Below are positions 32,384-41,550 of a stretch of 64,000 nt of DNA, one piece after another. The position numbers were made by a program, and so were the translations under genes. Each line of letters begins with the position of its first letter. Within the stretch, counting starts at the first letter, position 1. Source of the stretch: Glaciecola amylolytica. Its GTDB lineage: Bacteria; Bacteroidota; Bacteroidia; Flavobacteriales_D; Crocinitomicaceae. The notes beneath the pieces are model-generated. The model made no database searches, was not told the DNA's origin, and was given only the letters and a program-made list of their open reading frames with translations. The stretch is taken from assembly GCA_003856375.1 (NCBI GenBank), contig CP034120.1, positions 4,521,501 through 4,585,500 of the forward strand, in the 5' to 3' direction.

Positions 32384-33859
32384 CTAATCCTCCGGACCAT
32401 TGCAATTTTCGATTAAGACATGCAGTTTACCACCTAATTGAACTTCCATACCCGGAAGCAGCTCTACAGTATTTCCTCCAATCATGAATGATTCAGCCCC
32501 ATTGCTTACGATTACAGAATTACCTGTCCCTGAAACTGTCAAATCGATCAAGGCTTGTTCGTCATGAACCGTTCCATTGGCATATGTAACTCCCGGAACC
32601 TGGTAGTACGCTGGATAATTGCAAAGAGGTCTCACATTTGTGGCGCAGTTTTGACTGTTGGGATAACTGGTTCCTAAATAATTACCTGAAGCATCTGCTG
32701 AGAAGATGTAGAAGAATCCATCTCCGTTTCCTCCCAAACCTACCGAAGCGTAGAAGTAATTATCGCATTCGAAGCCAGTATAAAGGAAGAAATGTCCTCC
32801 GCCATTGTTGAATCCTGCGCACAAAACGGGTCTCTCATTCATGAGGGAACTGCGAATAGCTGCTTTAAATACAGAAGGATTGGATGATTGCACATAATCG
32901 GTGGCTTGATTCCAGGTGTATCCGAAATGATCCACTAAATCATTAGCCCAGTTGGAGGTGTTTCCGGAAGTTCCTGGACTGTACCAATTCATTCTGCATG
33001 CAACTCCCAGATTCCAGTTCAAGTGACCGATTTCATTTAACTCATTTCCACAGATTGGGTATAAAGGATCCCAGGAGTATTGGTCATTTGGGAGCCCATC
33101 TGCAGGACCTTGTTCATTGACTTTATAGGGCATTAAATCGTAATCAAAAGCCTGAGTCGAAAAATTGGAAGTATTGGTTTGACCGATGGCGTATCCTATT
33201 TGCATGGTATGAGAACCAGTTCCCGTACCAACGAAAGGATGCCTGTAAAACCGACATATTTGACTTAAACCTGTTGGTACGCAATTCCCTCCTATTTCAG
33301 CAGTTGAAGGATTCGGAGTGATTTGTTGGTGCAATGATGTGGCACAATTATAAATAGGATCCCATCCTGCCCATCTGGATGTTTGATAATGTTCCAATAA
33401 GGAAGGATATAAAGTACTTTGTCCGGGACATGAGATCGTTGCGGATTGAAGTAGATTATTCCACTGCGAAGTAGCTCCTTCCATCGTATTCCCGACACTT
33501 TTGTGAATTGCAATCGCTTTATCATACGATTCGATAAAGTACAGAGAGCCGTCTTTAAGTAATTCCTTGTCATTTGAATATTGGGAATTATAGGCCAAAA
33601 CCGGAATAACAAGCTTTGTAGACGGAACAATTGCGAATCCTCCTTCATTGAACTGAATGACATACAGGTTAATTTGTTCTCCTGTAAATACATCCAGATT
33701 ATCATATGAACGAGCTTCATCAACTGTGCGGGTAAATCCTTTTGCTGACATCCACTTAATTGCAGCTTCTTTCGCTGTGGTATAAGATACTGTGTTCTGT
33801 GCATGAAGCATGGATGAGATAAGGAACATTACTGCCCCTAAAATGAAATGACGTTTCAT
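32384..33859 (-). CDS. Secreted C10 (streptopain-like) cysteine protease
   Basis: A protein of 491 residues when started at the ATG at 33859 (MKRHFILGAVMFLISS signal peptide); the upstream ATG at 33883 would spoil the signal peptide. Residues ~20-150 form an inhibitory propeptide. The peptidase domain has catalytic Cys near 193 in 'GGNCVPTGLSQICRFYRHP' and His near 356 in 'NNGGGHFFLYTGF', with 'GLGGNGDGFFYIF' after it. These are the C10 signatures, though 'GNCVPT' replaces the common 'GCVATA'. No T9SS sorting domain is evident at the end ('LHVLIENCNGPED'). The gene follows the S74/T9SS gene by 7 bases, so they are cotranscribed. Confidence 0.82.
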   Translation of the reverse strand: MKRHFILGAVMFLISSMLHAQNTVSYTTAKEAAIKWMSAKGFTRTVDEARSYDNLDVFTGEQINLYVIQFNEGGFAIVPSTKLVIPVLAYNSQYSNDKELLKDGSLYFIESYDKAIAIHKSVGNTMEGATSQWNNLLQSATISCPGQSTLYPSLLEHYQTSRWAGWDPIYNCATSLHQQITPNPSTAEIGGNCVPTGLSQICRFYRHPFVGTGTGSHTMQIGYAIGQTNTSNFSTQAFDYDLMPYKVNEQGPADGLPNDQYSWDPLYPICGNELNEIGHLNWNLGVACRMNWYSPGTSGNTSNWANDLVDHFGYTWNQATDYVQSSNPSVFKAAIRSSLMNERPVLCAGFNNGGGHFFLYTGFECDNYFYASVGLGGNGDGFFYIFSADASGNYLGTSYPNSQNCATNVRPLCNYPAYYQVPGVTYANGTVHDEQALIDLTVSGTGNSVIVSNGAESFMIGGNTVELLPGMEVQLGGKLHVLIENCNGPED

Positions 33860-33866
33860 GAGAAGA

Positions 33867-34892
33867 TTATTTTGAAATGACAAATTGACGAGAAGTCAAA
33901 ACCGTTCCTTCTGAAACTAAGGAATAAAGGTAAATACCCGATTTCAGTTGTTCGGATGAAATTTCTACCTTTTTCTGCATGCCTGCTTCCAGTGAAATGG
34001 CAATGATTTTCTCTCCCTGAAGGGTTGTAACATACAGTTCTGCTTTTCTATATTTTTCAGGAAGATCGTATTCGATGACCGTGCGGGTATTAAACGGATT
34101 CGGATAGTTTTGTCCCAGACGCACTTCTTCTACATTGGGGCTGCTTCCATTTACCTGTTGTTCGCTGATTTCTCTCAAACGATTACTCAATTCCTCGATC
34201 TTTGCCTGCTGTTCTTGAATGGCGTTAACAAGCAATGCCGTTAGTGTGTGGTACTCCAAAGCTTTGTAGCCTAGTGATGTTTCTTTCACAACTTCCGGGA
34301 GTACTTTTTCGACTTCCTGAGCAATAAACCCAATCTGTGGTCCTTTCGGTAACCCTTCTGTCAGTGAAATGGATTGATCTCCACTTTTTACAACAACATT
34401 TTCTGCCCAGGTATATTGAACACCTCTTAAACGCATGACTTTCTCCAGACTTCCTTCCAGGGGAACAATATTCGTTTTTAAACGCCCGTCGGAGAAGTAT
34501 CCACCGCCGGCAAGCGCAGAATAACCCGAAACATTCAAACCTCCTGCAATCAGCACATGACGAGCTGAAGTTGCATTGGAAAATCCCGGGTAAAGAATCA
34601 ATTCGTCTACTCCATTGTCAACAATCGTGTGATTGATACCCGTTAGATTATTGCGGGTGAATCGAAGTTGAGCTCCCCAGCCAGTATTGGCATTATTGAG
34701 ATTCATGATGTCAATACTGGATTTGAGACTTGCTGTACCGTTGATGGAAAGCTTGGTACTGGTGTAAGGAAAAGGAGAGTTCCCTCCACCGATGGTTGTA
34801 CTACCGTCAGATAATACTTTTAATTGTGCCTGAGCATTAAATAATGCCATGCAAGATACTGAAAGCAGTATCGCTCTTTTTACTTTTTTCAT
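33867..34892 (-). CDS. S74-chaperone protein with T9SS type A sorting domain
   Basis: A 341-residue protein with a signal peptide (MKKVKRAILLSVSCMALFNAQA). Residues ~20-130 form a repeat-free head domain rich in Gly/Ser/Asn. A peptidase S74/tail-fibre chaperone segment follows: 'GYFSDGRLKTNIVPL' (~130), 'RGVQYTW' and 'QIGFIAQEVEKVLPEVV' (~190-206), then a coiled coil ('NAIQEQQAKIEELSNRL'). The last ~85 residues are a T9SS type A domain ('LGQNYPNPFNTRTVIEY', 'SGIYLYSLV'). S74 domains usually self-cleave after trimerising a fibre. It is probably a surface adhesin or fibre, coexpressed with the protease downstream. Confidence 0.85.
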   Translation of the reverse strand: MKKVKRAILLSVSCMALFNAQAQLKVLSDGSTTIGGGNSPFPYTSTKLSINGTASLKSSIDIMNLNNANTGWGAQLRFTRNNLTGINHTIVDNGVDELILYPGFSNATSARHVLIAGGLNVSGYSALAGGGYFSDGRLKTNIVPLEGSLEKVMRLRGVQYTWAENVVVKSGDQSISLTEGLPKGPQIGFIAQEVEKVLPEVVKETSLGYKALEYHTLTALLVNAIQEQQAKIEELSNRLREISEQQVNGSSPNVEEVRLGQNYPNPFNTRTVIEYDLPEKYRKAELYVTTLQGEKIIAISLEAGMQKKVEISSEQLKSGIYLYSLVSEGTVLTSRQFVISK

Positions 34893-35024
34893 TTCAGTGA
34901 ATTTGTGATTAATAATGAAACGAATATTGGAAAATGAACCTACAATTCAATCAGAGTTTTCAGTAACAGTATGATTTGGTTCATTAACGGATCGTTTTGT
35001 GTTGCCCGGACCTGGAGATTCCTT

Positions 35025-35057
35025 TTTGAAAGAATCCTTTAATTCTTTTTATCTTTA
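35025..35057 (+). promoter_or_regulatory. Promoter of ruvB (TTTG, 21-base spacer, TATCTTTA)
   Basis: TTTG at 35025-35028 and TATCTTTA at 35050-35057 fit the Bacteroidota -33/-7 arrangement. The start would be about 10 bases before the TTG start codon of ruvB. Confidence 0.55.
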
Positions 35058-35074
35058 CGCAAAAGCATCACGTT

Positions 35075-36097
35075 TTGGAGGACGAATCATTTGACTATAG
35101 ATCCGAAGTATCTAATCCTGAAAAGGAATATGATAAAGTATTGCGCCCGAAATTATTGAATGATTTTGCCGGGCAACCACAGGTTGTTGAAAATCTGGAG
35201 ATCTTTGTCCAGGCAGCGGTTCAGCGCAATGAGCCCTTGGATCACGTTTTGCTTCACGGTCCCCCGGGGCTCGGTAAGACGACGCTTGCCAATATCATAG
35301 CAAATGAATTGAATGTTGGATTTAAAGTGACGAGCGGCCCTGTTTTGGATAAACCGGGAGATCTTGCCGGACTTTTGACCAACCTGAGTAGAGGAGATGT
35401 GTTGTTTATCGACGAGATTCATCGTTTGAGTCCGGTTGTGGAAGAATATCTCTACTCCGCGATGGAAGATTACTGCATCGATATTTTAATTGATTCAGGA
35501 GCGAATGCGCGTACAGTTCAGATCAGTTTGAATCCGTTTACCCTGATTGGTGCTACCACGCGTTCCGGATTGCTTACAGCTCCTCTGAGAGCACGATTTG
35601 GAATCAATTCCAGGTTGGAATATTACAACATTGAAACCCTGGCTTCAATCATCGAACGCTCTGCGGAGTTATTGGATATTCCGATTCAGGAACAAGCATC
35701 GTATGAAATTTCGCGCCGAAGCAGGGGAACTCCACGAATTGCAAATTCCATTTTGAGAAGAGTTCGTGATTTTGCCCAGGTGAAAGGCGATGGAACAATT
35801 ACGCTTGCGATTACACAGCATGCTTTGGATGCTTTGAATGTAGATAAGTACGGATTAGACGAAATGGACAACCGTATTCTGAAAGCAATCATCGATAAGT
35901 TTAAAGGCGGTCCGGTTGGTCTGACAACCATTGCTACGGCAATCGGGGAAAACGCAGGTACTTTGGAAGAAGTGTACGAACCGTTCTTAATTCAGGAAGG
36001 ATTTTTGATGAGAACTCCGAGAGGTAGAAAAGCAACCGAGAAAGCATTCAAACATCTGGGTTTTGATATGGGGTGGCAGCAAGGAGGATTATTCTAG
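35075..36097 (+). CDS. ruvB: Holliday junction branch migration helicase RuvB
   Basis: A 340-residue AAA+ motor that, with RuvA, drives branch migration. Walker A '[14 protein letters not shown]' (~58-71), Walker B '[10 protein letters not shown]' (~110), sensor '[18 protein letters not shown]' (~160-177) and the C-terminal winged helix ('[23 protein letters not shown]', '[11 protein letters not shown]') are intact. I accept a TTG start at 35075: there is no in-frame ATG before the conserved '[12 protein letters not shown]', and the promoter ends just upstream. It is convergent with the next gene across a shared terminator. Confidence 0.95.
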   Translation: MEDESFDYRSEVSNPEKEYDKVLRPKLLNDFAGQPQVVENLEIFVQAAVQRNEPLDHVLLHGPPGLGKTTLANIIANELNVGFKVTSGPVLDKPGDLAGLLTNLSRGDVLFIDEIHRLSPVVEEYLYSAMEDYCIDILIDSGANARTVQISLNPFTLIGATTRSGLLTAPLRARFGINSRLEYYNIETLASIIERSAELLDIPIQEQASYEISRRSRGTPRIANSILRRVRDFAQVKGDGTITLAITQHALDALNVDKYGLDEMDNRILKAIIDKFKGGPVGLTTIATAIGENAGTLEEVYEPFLIQEGFLMRTPRGRKATEKAFKHLGFDMGWQQGGLF

Positions 36098-36111
36098 ATT
36101 GATATAAAATT

Positions 36112-36148
36112 AAAAAGTAAGGGCGGAAATTTTCCGCCCTTACTTTTT
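36112..36148. terminator. Bidirectional terminator between ruvB and the next gene
   Basis: AAAAAGTAAGGGCGGAAA (36112-36129) pairs with its exact complement 36131-36148. The stop codon of the minus-strand gene (36147-36149) overlaps the right arm. It shares the GGGCGGAAATTTTCCGCCC core with the terminators at 11328 and 46678. Confidence 0.9.
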
Positions 36149-36935
36149 ATAAATACTGATTAGCTACCAGCCATTTTACAATTCGTTCCAACACCAATTG
36201 ATTGCGGTCAATAGAAGACGCACTGAATGTCACATTGTCTGATGAACCCATTGGCACTACGCGTTTCAAATTGTCTTTCATGGTTTGCATCTCACAATTT
36301 TTAGCATTGTTACCTCCTGTAAATGTTGCTTTAGCAATTGTTACTCCGGAAGGCAGTTTGAATTCATACGTATCATTACCGGTGCTTTTAACACTAATAT
36401 CCTTGAAACTTCCGATAGTTTTTGAATCTTGCTCGATGTTCTTATCTTCTTTTAAGTTGATCGGCCAGCTTTTGTTTCGACCCACCAATGTGTAATCCAT
36501 CGCAATTTTTGGCGCTTTTCCTTTTTTAGCGATGAATTCCTGTACTTTTTGATCGTCTAATTTTCCGTCGGCAAAAATTCCGCTTTTCCCTAAAAGCTTG
36601 GCAAAGGACTTTTCAGCTCCCATTTTGGATACGGTGAAAATCCCGATTTGATTAGCCGTCAGAAAAGTAATGCGGTAAAAATGATCCATGTTGTTATTGG
36701 GATCTTGTTCGAATTCGCCTGCGTATGCCGCGATAATCAATTTTTCTCCGTCCATTGAACTGACTTCAAAAGTACTGGTAAGCCCCATGTTTTCGGTGTC
36801 TTTGATCTTGGTGATTTTTGCTACTTCAACACCATCGATAGTTAAAAGCCCTTCCACATAAGTGTATTCAGATTTCTGAGCCAATAGAGAAAATGCACCG
36901 AATAATGGAAGCATCATTAAAAATAGTTTTTTCAT
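36147..36935 (-). CDS. Exported protein of unknown function
   Basis: A 262-residue protein with a signal peptide (MKKLFLMMLPLFGAFSLLAQ). The mature part begins with beta-rich sequence ('YTYVEGLLTIDGVEVAKITKI', 'GLTSTFEVSSMDGEKLIIAAYAG'), then a helical stretch ('KSFAKLLGKSGIFADGKLDDQKVQEFIAKKG'), then another beta region and a C-terminal helix. No sorting domain, lipobox or catalytic motif was recognised. It is probably periplasmic or outer-envelope; no family was assigned. Confidence 0.75.
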   Translation of the reverse strand: MKKLFLMMLPLFGAFSLLAQKSEYTYVEGLLTIDGVEVAKITKIKDTENMGLTSTFEVSSMDGEKLIIAAYAGEFEQDPNNNMDHFYRITFLTANQIGIFTVSKMGAEKSFAKLLGKSGIFADGKLDDQKVQEFIAKKGKAPKIAMDYTLVGRNKSWPINLKEDKNIEQDSKTIGSFKDISVKSTGNDTYEFKLPSGVTIAKATFTGGNNAKNCEMQTMKDNLKRVVPMGSSDNVTFSASSIDRNQLVLERIVKWLVANQYL

Positions 36936-36986
36936 ATGTAATTTTTTTGTTTGGGATAATTACACTTAATCAGGTAAAGTGTTCAA

Positions 36987-37014
36987 CAAAGATACAGAAA
37001 CAATTTATTGTCAA
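36987..37014 (-). promoter_or_regulatory. Promoter (TTG, 17-base spacer, TATCTTTG on minus strand)
   Basis: CAAAGATA (36987-36994) and CAA (37012-37014) on the plus strand give a TTG/TATCTTTG pair facing the exported-protein gene, 51 bases from its ATG. Confidence 0.5.
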
Positions 37015-37157
37015 CGACTTAAATAGTTAACGGGAACATCGGGATAAATGGATACAGTCAGGAGATATCGGACGCTGCTATTTTTAAAACTCAATCGGTA
37101 TGACTAATTTTATACTGTATTCGATAGGAATACCAACAAGAGGATTTGTTTTAAGAC

Positions 37158-38096
37158 ATGCAGAAGGACCAAATCAAACAACTGATTCGTACAAAAGCTG
37201 AGAGTATCGGTTTTCTGTCTGTTGGGTTTTCCAAAGCAGATTTTCTTGCTTCCGAAGAACCGCGGTTGGTCAATTGGCTGAAAGCAGAGAAGCAAGGGAA
37301 AATGTCCTATATGGAAAATCACTTTGACTTGCGCTTAGATCCCCGGAAGTTGGTTCCCGGCGCTAAAACAGTCATTTCATTAGCATACAATTATTTCCCG
37401 GATTCCGTTCAGCGGAAAGATACCTTTCAAATCTCCAAATACGCATACGGAAAGGATTATCACGAGGTAGTGAAAGCGAAACTCAGATCCCTTGTTTCAG
37501 AACTTCAAAGTGAAATCGGAGATATTGAAGGAAGGGTTTTTGTGGACAGTGCTCCGATCCTCGAAAAAACCTGGGCCGAAAAAAGCGGAGTTGGCTGGTT
37601 GGGAAAGAACGGAAACCTGATTCAGCCAAAAGCAGGCTCTTTTTTCTTCCTTGCAGAAATCATTTGTGATCTGGATCTGGAACCCGACGGACCGATTAAG
37701 GATTATTGCGGTTCTTGTACGCGTTGTATCGACGCTTGTCCTACGGATGCGATTGAAGCTCCTTATATTGTCAACGGATCGAAATGTATTTCGTATGCAA
37801 CCATTGAGTTGAGAGATGCCGATTTGCCGGAATTGTTTCGTGGGAACATGAACAATTGGGTTTACGGTTGCGATATCTGTCAGGATGTATGTCCATGGAA
37901 TCGCTTTTCAAAACCGCACAATGAAACGGAATTTCTGGCAAAGGATGAAATCCTGTCTTTTTCCAAAGCAGATTGGCTGGATCTGGATGAATTGACCTTT
38001 CAAGCTGTTTTCAAAGGAAGCGCGGTGAAACGAACGAAGTTTTCGGGATTGAAACGAAACATTGTTTTTGTAGACCAGTGGAAAGACTTGTCTTAA
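37158..38096 (+). CDS. queG: Epoxyqueuosine reductase
   Basis: A 312-residue cobalamin- and iron-sulphur-dependent enzyme that reduces epoxyqueuosine to queuosine in tRNA. Two ferredoxin-type cluster motifs are visible: 'CGSCTRCIDACPTDAI' (from ~184) and 'CDICQDVCPWN' (from ~238). The cobalamin-binding region ('YAYGKDYHEVV', 'FVDSAPILEKTWAEKSGVGWLGKNGNLI') is intact. Length agrees with QueG proteins without the C-terminal HEAT repeats. It is a single gene with a dispersed repeat just downstream. Confidence 0.94.
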   Translation: MQKDQIKQLIRTKAESIGFLSVGFSKADFLASEEPRLVNWLKAEKQGKMSYMENHFDLRLDPRKLVPGAKTVISLAYNYFPDSVQRKDTFQISKYAYGKDYHEVVKAKLRSLVSELQSEIGDIEGRVFVDSAPILEKTWAEKSGVGWLGKNGNLIQPKAGSFFFLAEIICDLDLEPDGPIKDYCGSCTRCIDACPTDAIEAPYIVNGSKCISYATIELRDADLPELFRGNMNNWVYGCDICQDVCPWNRFSKPHNETEFLAKDEILSFSKADWLDLDELTFQAVFKGSAVKRTKFSGLKRNIVFVDQWKDLS

Positions 38097-38135
38097 AAAT
38101 GACTCAAAATATCCCGAAATCGACTGGATTGGTTG

Positions 38136-38161
38136 CATATTCGCGATATTGCGTATTGGCC
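38136..38161 (-). repeat. Dispersed repeat copy 3, inverted relative to copies 1 and 2
   Basis: The minus strand reads GGCCAATACGCAATATCGCG and continues AATATG, matching copies 1 and 2 at 22-23 positions. It lies 40 bases downstream of queG, 37 kb from the other copies. Confidence 0.7.
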
Positions 38162-38305
38162 TTACTGTTACTGAGTTTTCGGCGGTTTTTTTAACCGGAA
38201 TTTTGCTCATAAAGTGCCATAAATTCAATCGTTTCCTTCGATTACACATTCCTTTTTTGGAATTCAAATAATTTGGCTAAATTCCTCCTGCTAAAACGTA
38301 CTATT

Positions 38306-39919
38306 ATGATTCCTGAAGAAAACGTACAGGAGCCTATTTCATTGAGTTTAACTCCCTATACCGGAGTTTGGACAAAAGCTGAAGCAGCGCATTTATTGAG
38401 AAGAACCATGTTTGGTCCGACTTTAAATCAGATTACGCAAGCTGTAAGCAATGGAATGAACGCAACTGTGGCTCAATTGCTGACTTTACCAAGTGTTTCA
38501 CCTCCGCTGGCATTTCACGCCGATGAAGCGGTAACAACAGTCGGTTCAACCTGGGTAAATGATGTGTACCCGGCAAGTAATCCCGGACCAACAAACAATG
38601 CACGGCTTTATTCTCTCGGGGCTTGGTTCTTACAACGAATCAATCAGCCGCATGTGAGTATTCAGGAAAAAATGTGCTTGTTCTGGGGGAATCACTTTGG
38701 TGTGGACGGAACCAATGAAGCAAAAGCTGTTTACGGAATGCACGAAAAGTATCGCCTGAATTGTTTGGGAAATTTCAAGCAATTGGTGAAAGATATGACG
38801 ATCGATCCGATGATGCTGCTTTTTTTGAACGGAGCTACAAACAACCTGTATTCGCCCAATGAAAATTATGCCCGTGAATTGCTGGAGTTGTTCACTGTCG
38901 GAAAAGGGCCGCAGGTTGGTGCCGGTGATTATTCCAATTACACGGAAGCCGATGTTGCTGCAGGTGCGAAAATTCTGACAGGATGGACAGTTATGGATCT
39001 TTATAGTTCTACTGCGTCACAGCCATCCAATGTGTTTTATCCAATATTGCACGACATATCCAGCAAAACGCTAAGCTCTTATTTCGGGTCGACAGTCATT
39101 CCTGATGCCGGAAACATGGAGTACAGTAATTATATTGATGTGATCTTCAATCAGCCGGATATGGCAAAATACCTGTGCCGTAAGATCTATCGCTGGTTTG
39201 TAAATTACGATTTGACTCCAAGTGTGGAAAGCACAGTGATTGCTGATATGGCCACAACGCTGACTTCGAATAATTTTGAAGTACTTCCGGTGATTGATCA
39301 GCTATTGAAGAGTCAGCATTTCTACGATATTTCACTTCGCGGTGCGATCATTAAGAACCCGCTGGAAATATTGTTTTCCATGTTGAATGCTTCCGGTTCG
39401 GTGCCAAATTATGCCGTTCAGGTGAATTATGAAATTTACCTGAATTTGTATTATTTCTCTCAGGTTATGGGAATGGAATACCTGCGTGCACCAAGTGTTG
39501 GAGGTTGGACAGCTTATTATCAAACTCCCGCTTTCACCCGTTTATGGGCAAATTCGAGCTTATTGAAATTGCGTTTCGATTTGGGAGCCTTGATGACGGT
39601 AGCGAACGGAGTGGTTGTAGGAGGAAACGGATTCAAGCTGAATGCATTGAATTTTCTGAACAACCTGAGTTTACCTTCAAGTGCCCCACAAGTGATTGAT
39701 GATATTCTGACGGTTTTCACCTGCAAAGGAGTTTCACTGATCGAAAAAACAGTTCTGAAATCTATTCTGACTAACGGGCAACCGGATTTTGAGTGGACGA
39801 TTCAATACAATGATTATATCGCTGATCCCGGAAACACAACAGTCAGTACACCCGTCAGACAACGCGTCGAATTAGTATTATACAGATTATTTCAGTTGCC
39901 GGAATTCCAGGTAATGTAA
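38306..39919 (+). CDS. DUF1800 family protein
   Basis: A 537-residue protein when started at ATG 38306 (MIPEENVQEP); an upstream in-frame TTG at 38273 is less likely. DUF1800 features: 'AAHLLRRTMFGPT' near the N-terminus, 'KMCLFWGNHFGV' (~125), 'NENYARELLELFTVG' (~195-210), 'DVAAGAKILTGWTV' and the C-terminal region 'VELVLYRLFQLPEFQ'. No signal peptide is evident, which is odd because its DUF1501 partner is exported. These pairs are widespread in Bacteroidota and Planctomycetes with no settled function. Confidence 0.88.
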   Translation: MIPEENVQEPISLSLTPYTGVWTKAEAAHLLRRTMFGPTLNQITQAVSNGMNATVAQLLTLPSVSPPLAFHADEAVTTVGSTWVNDVYPASNPGPTNNARLYSLGAWFLQRINQPHVSIQEKMCLFWGNHFGVDGTNEAKAVYGMHEKYRLNCLGNFKQLVKDMTIDPMMLLFLNGATNNLYSPNENYARELLELFTVGKGPQVGAGDYSNYTEADVAAGAKILTGWTVMDLYSSTASQPSNVFYPILHDISSKTLSSYFGSTVIPDAGNMEYSNYIDVIFNQPDMAKYLCRKIYRWFVNYDLTPSVESTVIADMATTLTSNNFEVLPVIDQLLKSQHFYDISLRGAIIKNPLEILFSMLNASGSVPNYAVQVNYEIYLNLYYFSQVMGMEYLRAPSVGGWTAYYQTPAFTRLWANSSLLKLRFDLGALMTVANGVVVGGNGFKLNALNFLNNLSLPSSAPQVIDDILTVFTCKGVSLIEKTVLKSILTNGQPDFEWTIQYNDYIADPGNTTVSTPVRQRVELVLYRLFQLPEFQVM

Positions 39920-39940
39920 GTGTAGACCAAATCAGAAATT

Positions 39941-41494
39941 ATGAAAAGAAGAAATTTTGTACAGTCGGTTGCACTTTCATCCATTGGAGCACCACTGATT
40001 TTAAAGAACTTTAGATTCGGAGCGGTTACGGAAGATTTGTTTAAGACTTCACGTGCTGCTGAAGACCGTGTTTTAGTCATTATTCGCCTGAATGGAGGAA
40101 ATGACGGTTTGAATACGTTGATTCCTTTGGATCAATATGCAAATCTGACGATTCAGCGTTCGAATGTATTGATTCCACAAAACCAATTGTTAACGATCAC
40201 GCCAACGAATGCATTGCATCCGTCTATGTCGGGAATGAAAAACATGTTCACCGACGGAAAACTGTCAATCATTCAGAATGTCGGGTATCCGGAACAAAAC
40301 AGATCTCATTTCCGGTCGATGGACATCTGGACTTCCGGAATGCTGGATCCGAATGCAACCCGTGGCTGGTTGGGAAGATATCTGGACGAAGAGTTTCCGA
40401 ATTTCCCGGATGCATATCCGAATACGCAAAACCCGGATCCGTTTGCAATCAGCATGGGATACGAAGTATCGGCGACTTGCCAGGGATTGGCAGCGAATTT
40501 TTCCGCAGCGATCAACAATCCGTTCGACAGTTATAATCTGGTTGAAACCGGACAAGTGAATGACGGAACCTATTATGGTTCGCACATGGAATATTTGTCG
40601 ACTTTGATTACTCAGGCAAATGCATACGGAGCTCAGGTAAATGCGGCAGCGAATGCAGGAAATACATTGTCGACCATGTACGATCCGAACGATGATGTGT
40701 CGAAAAACATGAAATACATCGCTCAAATGATTTCGGGCGGATTGAAAACGAAGATTTACATTGTCAACGTCAATGGTTTCGATACACACGATGCTCAGGT
40801 TATTTCGGGTGCTCCCACAACCGGTGCTCATGCAAATCTGCTTTCCCGCATTTCCAAAGCGGTAGCGGCATTTCAGGATGATTTGAATTTATTGGGACTG
40901 GAAAGCCGGGTTGCCGGAATGACCTTCTCCGAATTCGGACGGCAAATTGCCTCTAATTCAAGTGATGGAACGGATCATGGTGATGCTGCTCCTTTGTTTT
41001 TATTCGGAACATGCATCAGCTCGGGCATTATCGGTCCAAATCCGGTGATTTCCGATACGATTGTGGATCAGGCAGGAATTCCGATGCAAATTGATTTCAG
41101 AGATGTTTACGCGTCGATTCTGAAAGATTGGTTTGAAGCAGATCCGACAGATATTCAGGGAATGTTTGAGCAAACGATCAACTTTATCCCGGTTTTGGAT
41201 TCATGCAACTTAGGTTTGAATGAAAACAAAGAAAACCGCGATATCTCAATCTTCCCGAATCCGTGCGCGGATCAGACAACACTGAAGTTTAAATGCGCAA
41301 GCGAACGCGTTACGATACGGGTTTATGATTTGGCGGGAACCCTGGCTGTTGAAGTCTGTTCAAAAGAATTCCAGCCCGGAGAGCATCTCGTTCCGGTTTC
41401 CCTTGATGGATTACCGTCCGGAAACTACATTGTGACGGTGCATAAGAATTCAGGAACCTTCAGCAAGAAACTCATGAGACTGAAGAATATTTAA
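39941..41494 (+). CDS. DUF1501 family protein with T9SS sorting domain
   Basis: A 517-residue protein 21 bases after the DUF1800 gene. The N-terminus is twin-arginine-like ('MKRRNFVQSVALSSIGAPLIL'). The DUF1501 domain (sulfatase/alkaline phosphatase-like fold) shows 'VLVIIRLNGGNDGLNTLIP' (~46-64), 'GFDTHDAQ' (~272) and 'MTFSEFGRQIASNSSDGTDHGDAAPLFLFG' spread over 326-355. The final ~85 residues are a T9SS type A domain ('ISIFPNPCADQTTLKF', 'LPSGNYIVTVH'). The product is expected at the cell surface or secreted. The Tat-like signal combined with a T9SS CTD would require folded export before T9SS, which merits notice. Confidence 0.88.
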   Translation: MKRRNFVQSVALSSIGAPLILKNFRFGAVTEDLFKTSRAAEDRVLVIIRLNGGNDGLNTLIPLDQYANLTIQRSNVLIPQNQLLTITPTNALHPSMSGMKNMFTDGKLSIIQNVGYPEQNRSHFRSMDIWTSGMLDPNATRGWLGRYLDEEFPNFPDAYPNTQNPDPFAISMGYEVSATCQGLAANFSAAINNPFDSYNLVETGQVNDGTYYGSHMEYLSTLITQANAYGAQVNAAANAGNTLSTMYDPNDDVSKNMKYIAQMISGGLKTKIYIVNVNGFDTHDAQVISGAPTTGAHANLLSRISKAVAAFQDDLNLLGLESRVAGMTFSEFGRQIASNSSDGTDHGDAAPLFLFGTCISSGIIGPNPVISDTIVDQAGIPMQIDFRDVYASILKDWFEADPTDIQGMFEQTINFIPVLDSCNLGLNENKENRDISIFPNPCADQTTLKFKCASERVTIRVYDLAGTLAVEVCSKEFQPGEHLVPVSLDGLPSGNYIVTVHKNSGTFSKKLMRLKNI

Positions 41495-41533
41495 AAAGAA
41501 AACCCCGGACATTTCTGTTCGGGGTTTTCTTTT
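41494..41533 (+). terminator. Terminator after the DUF1501 gene
   Basis: AAAAGAAAACCCCG (41494-41507) pairs with CGGGGTTTTCTTTT (41520-41533). The left arm begins in the stop codon. The T-rich end and convergent neighbour suggest bidirectional use. Confidence 0.85.
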
Positions 41534-41550
41534 GTATGTTTCGGGGATTT

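Noticed and set aside
40265-40831. 188-codon minus-strand frame inside the DUF1501 gene
   Set aside because: Antisense to a clear family member; Cys/Arg/Ile-rich translation typical of shadow frames.
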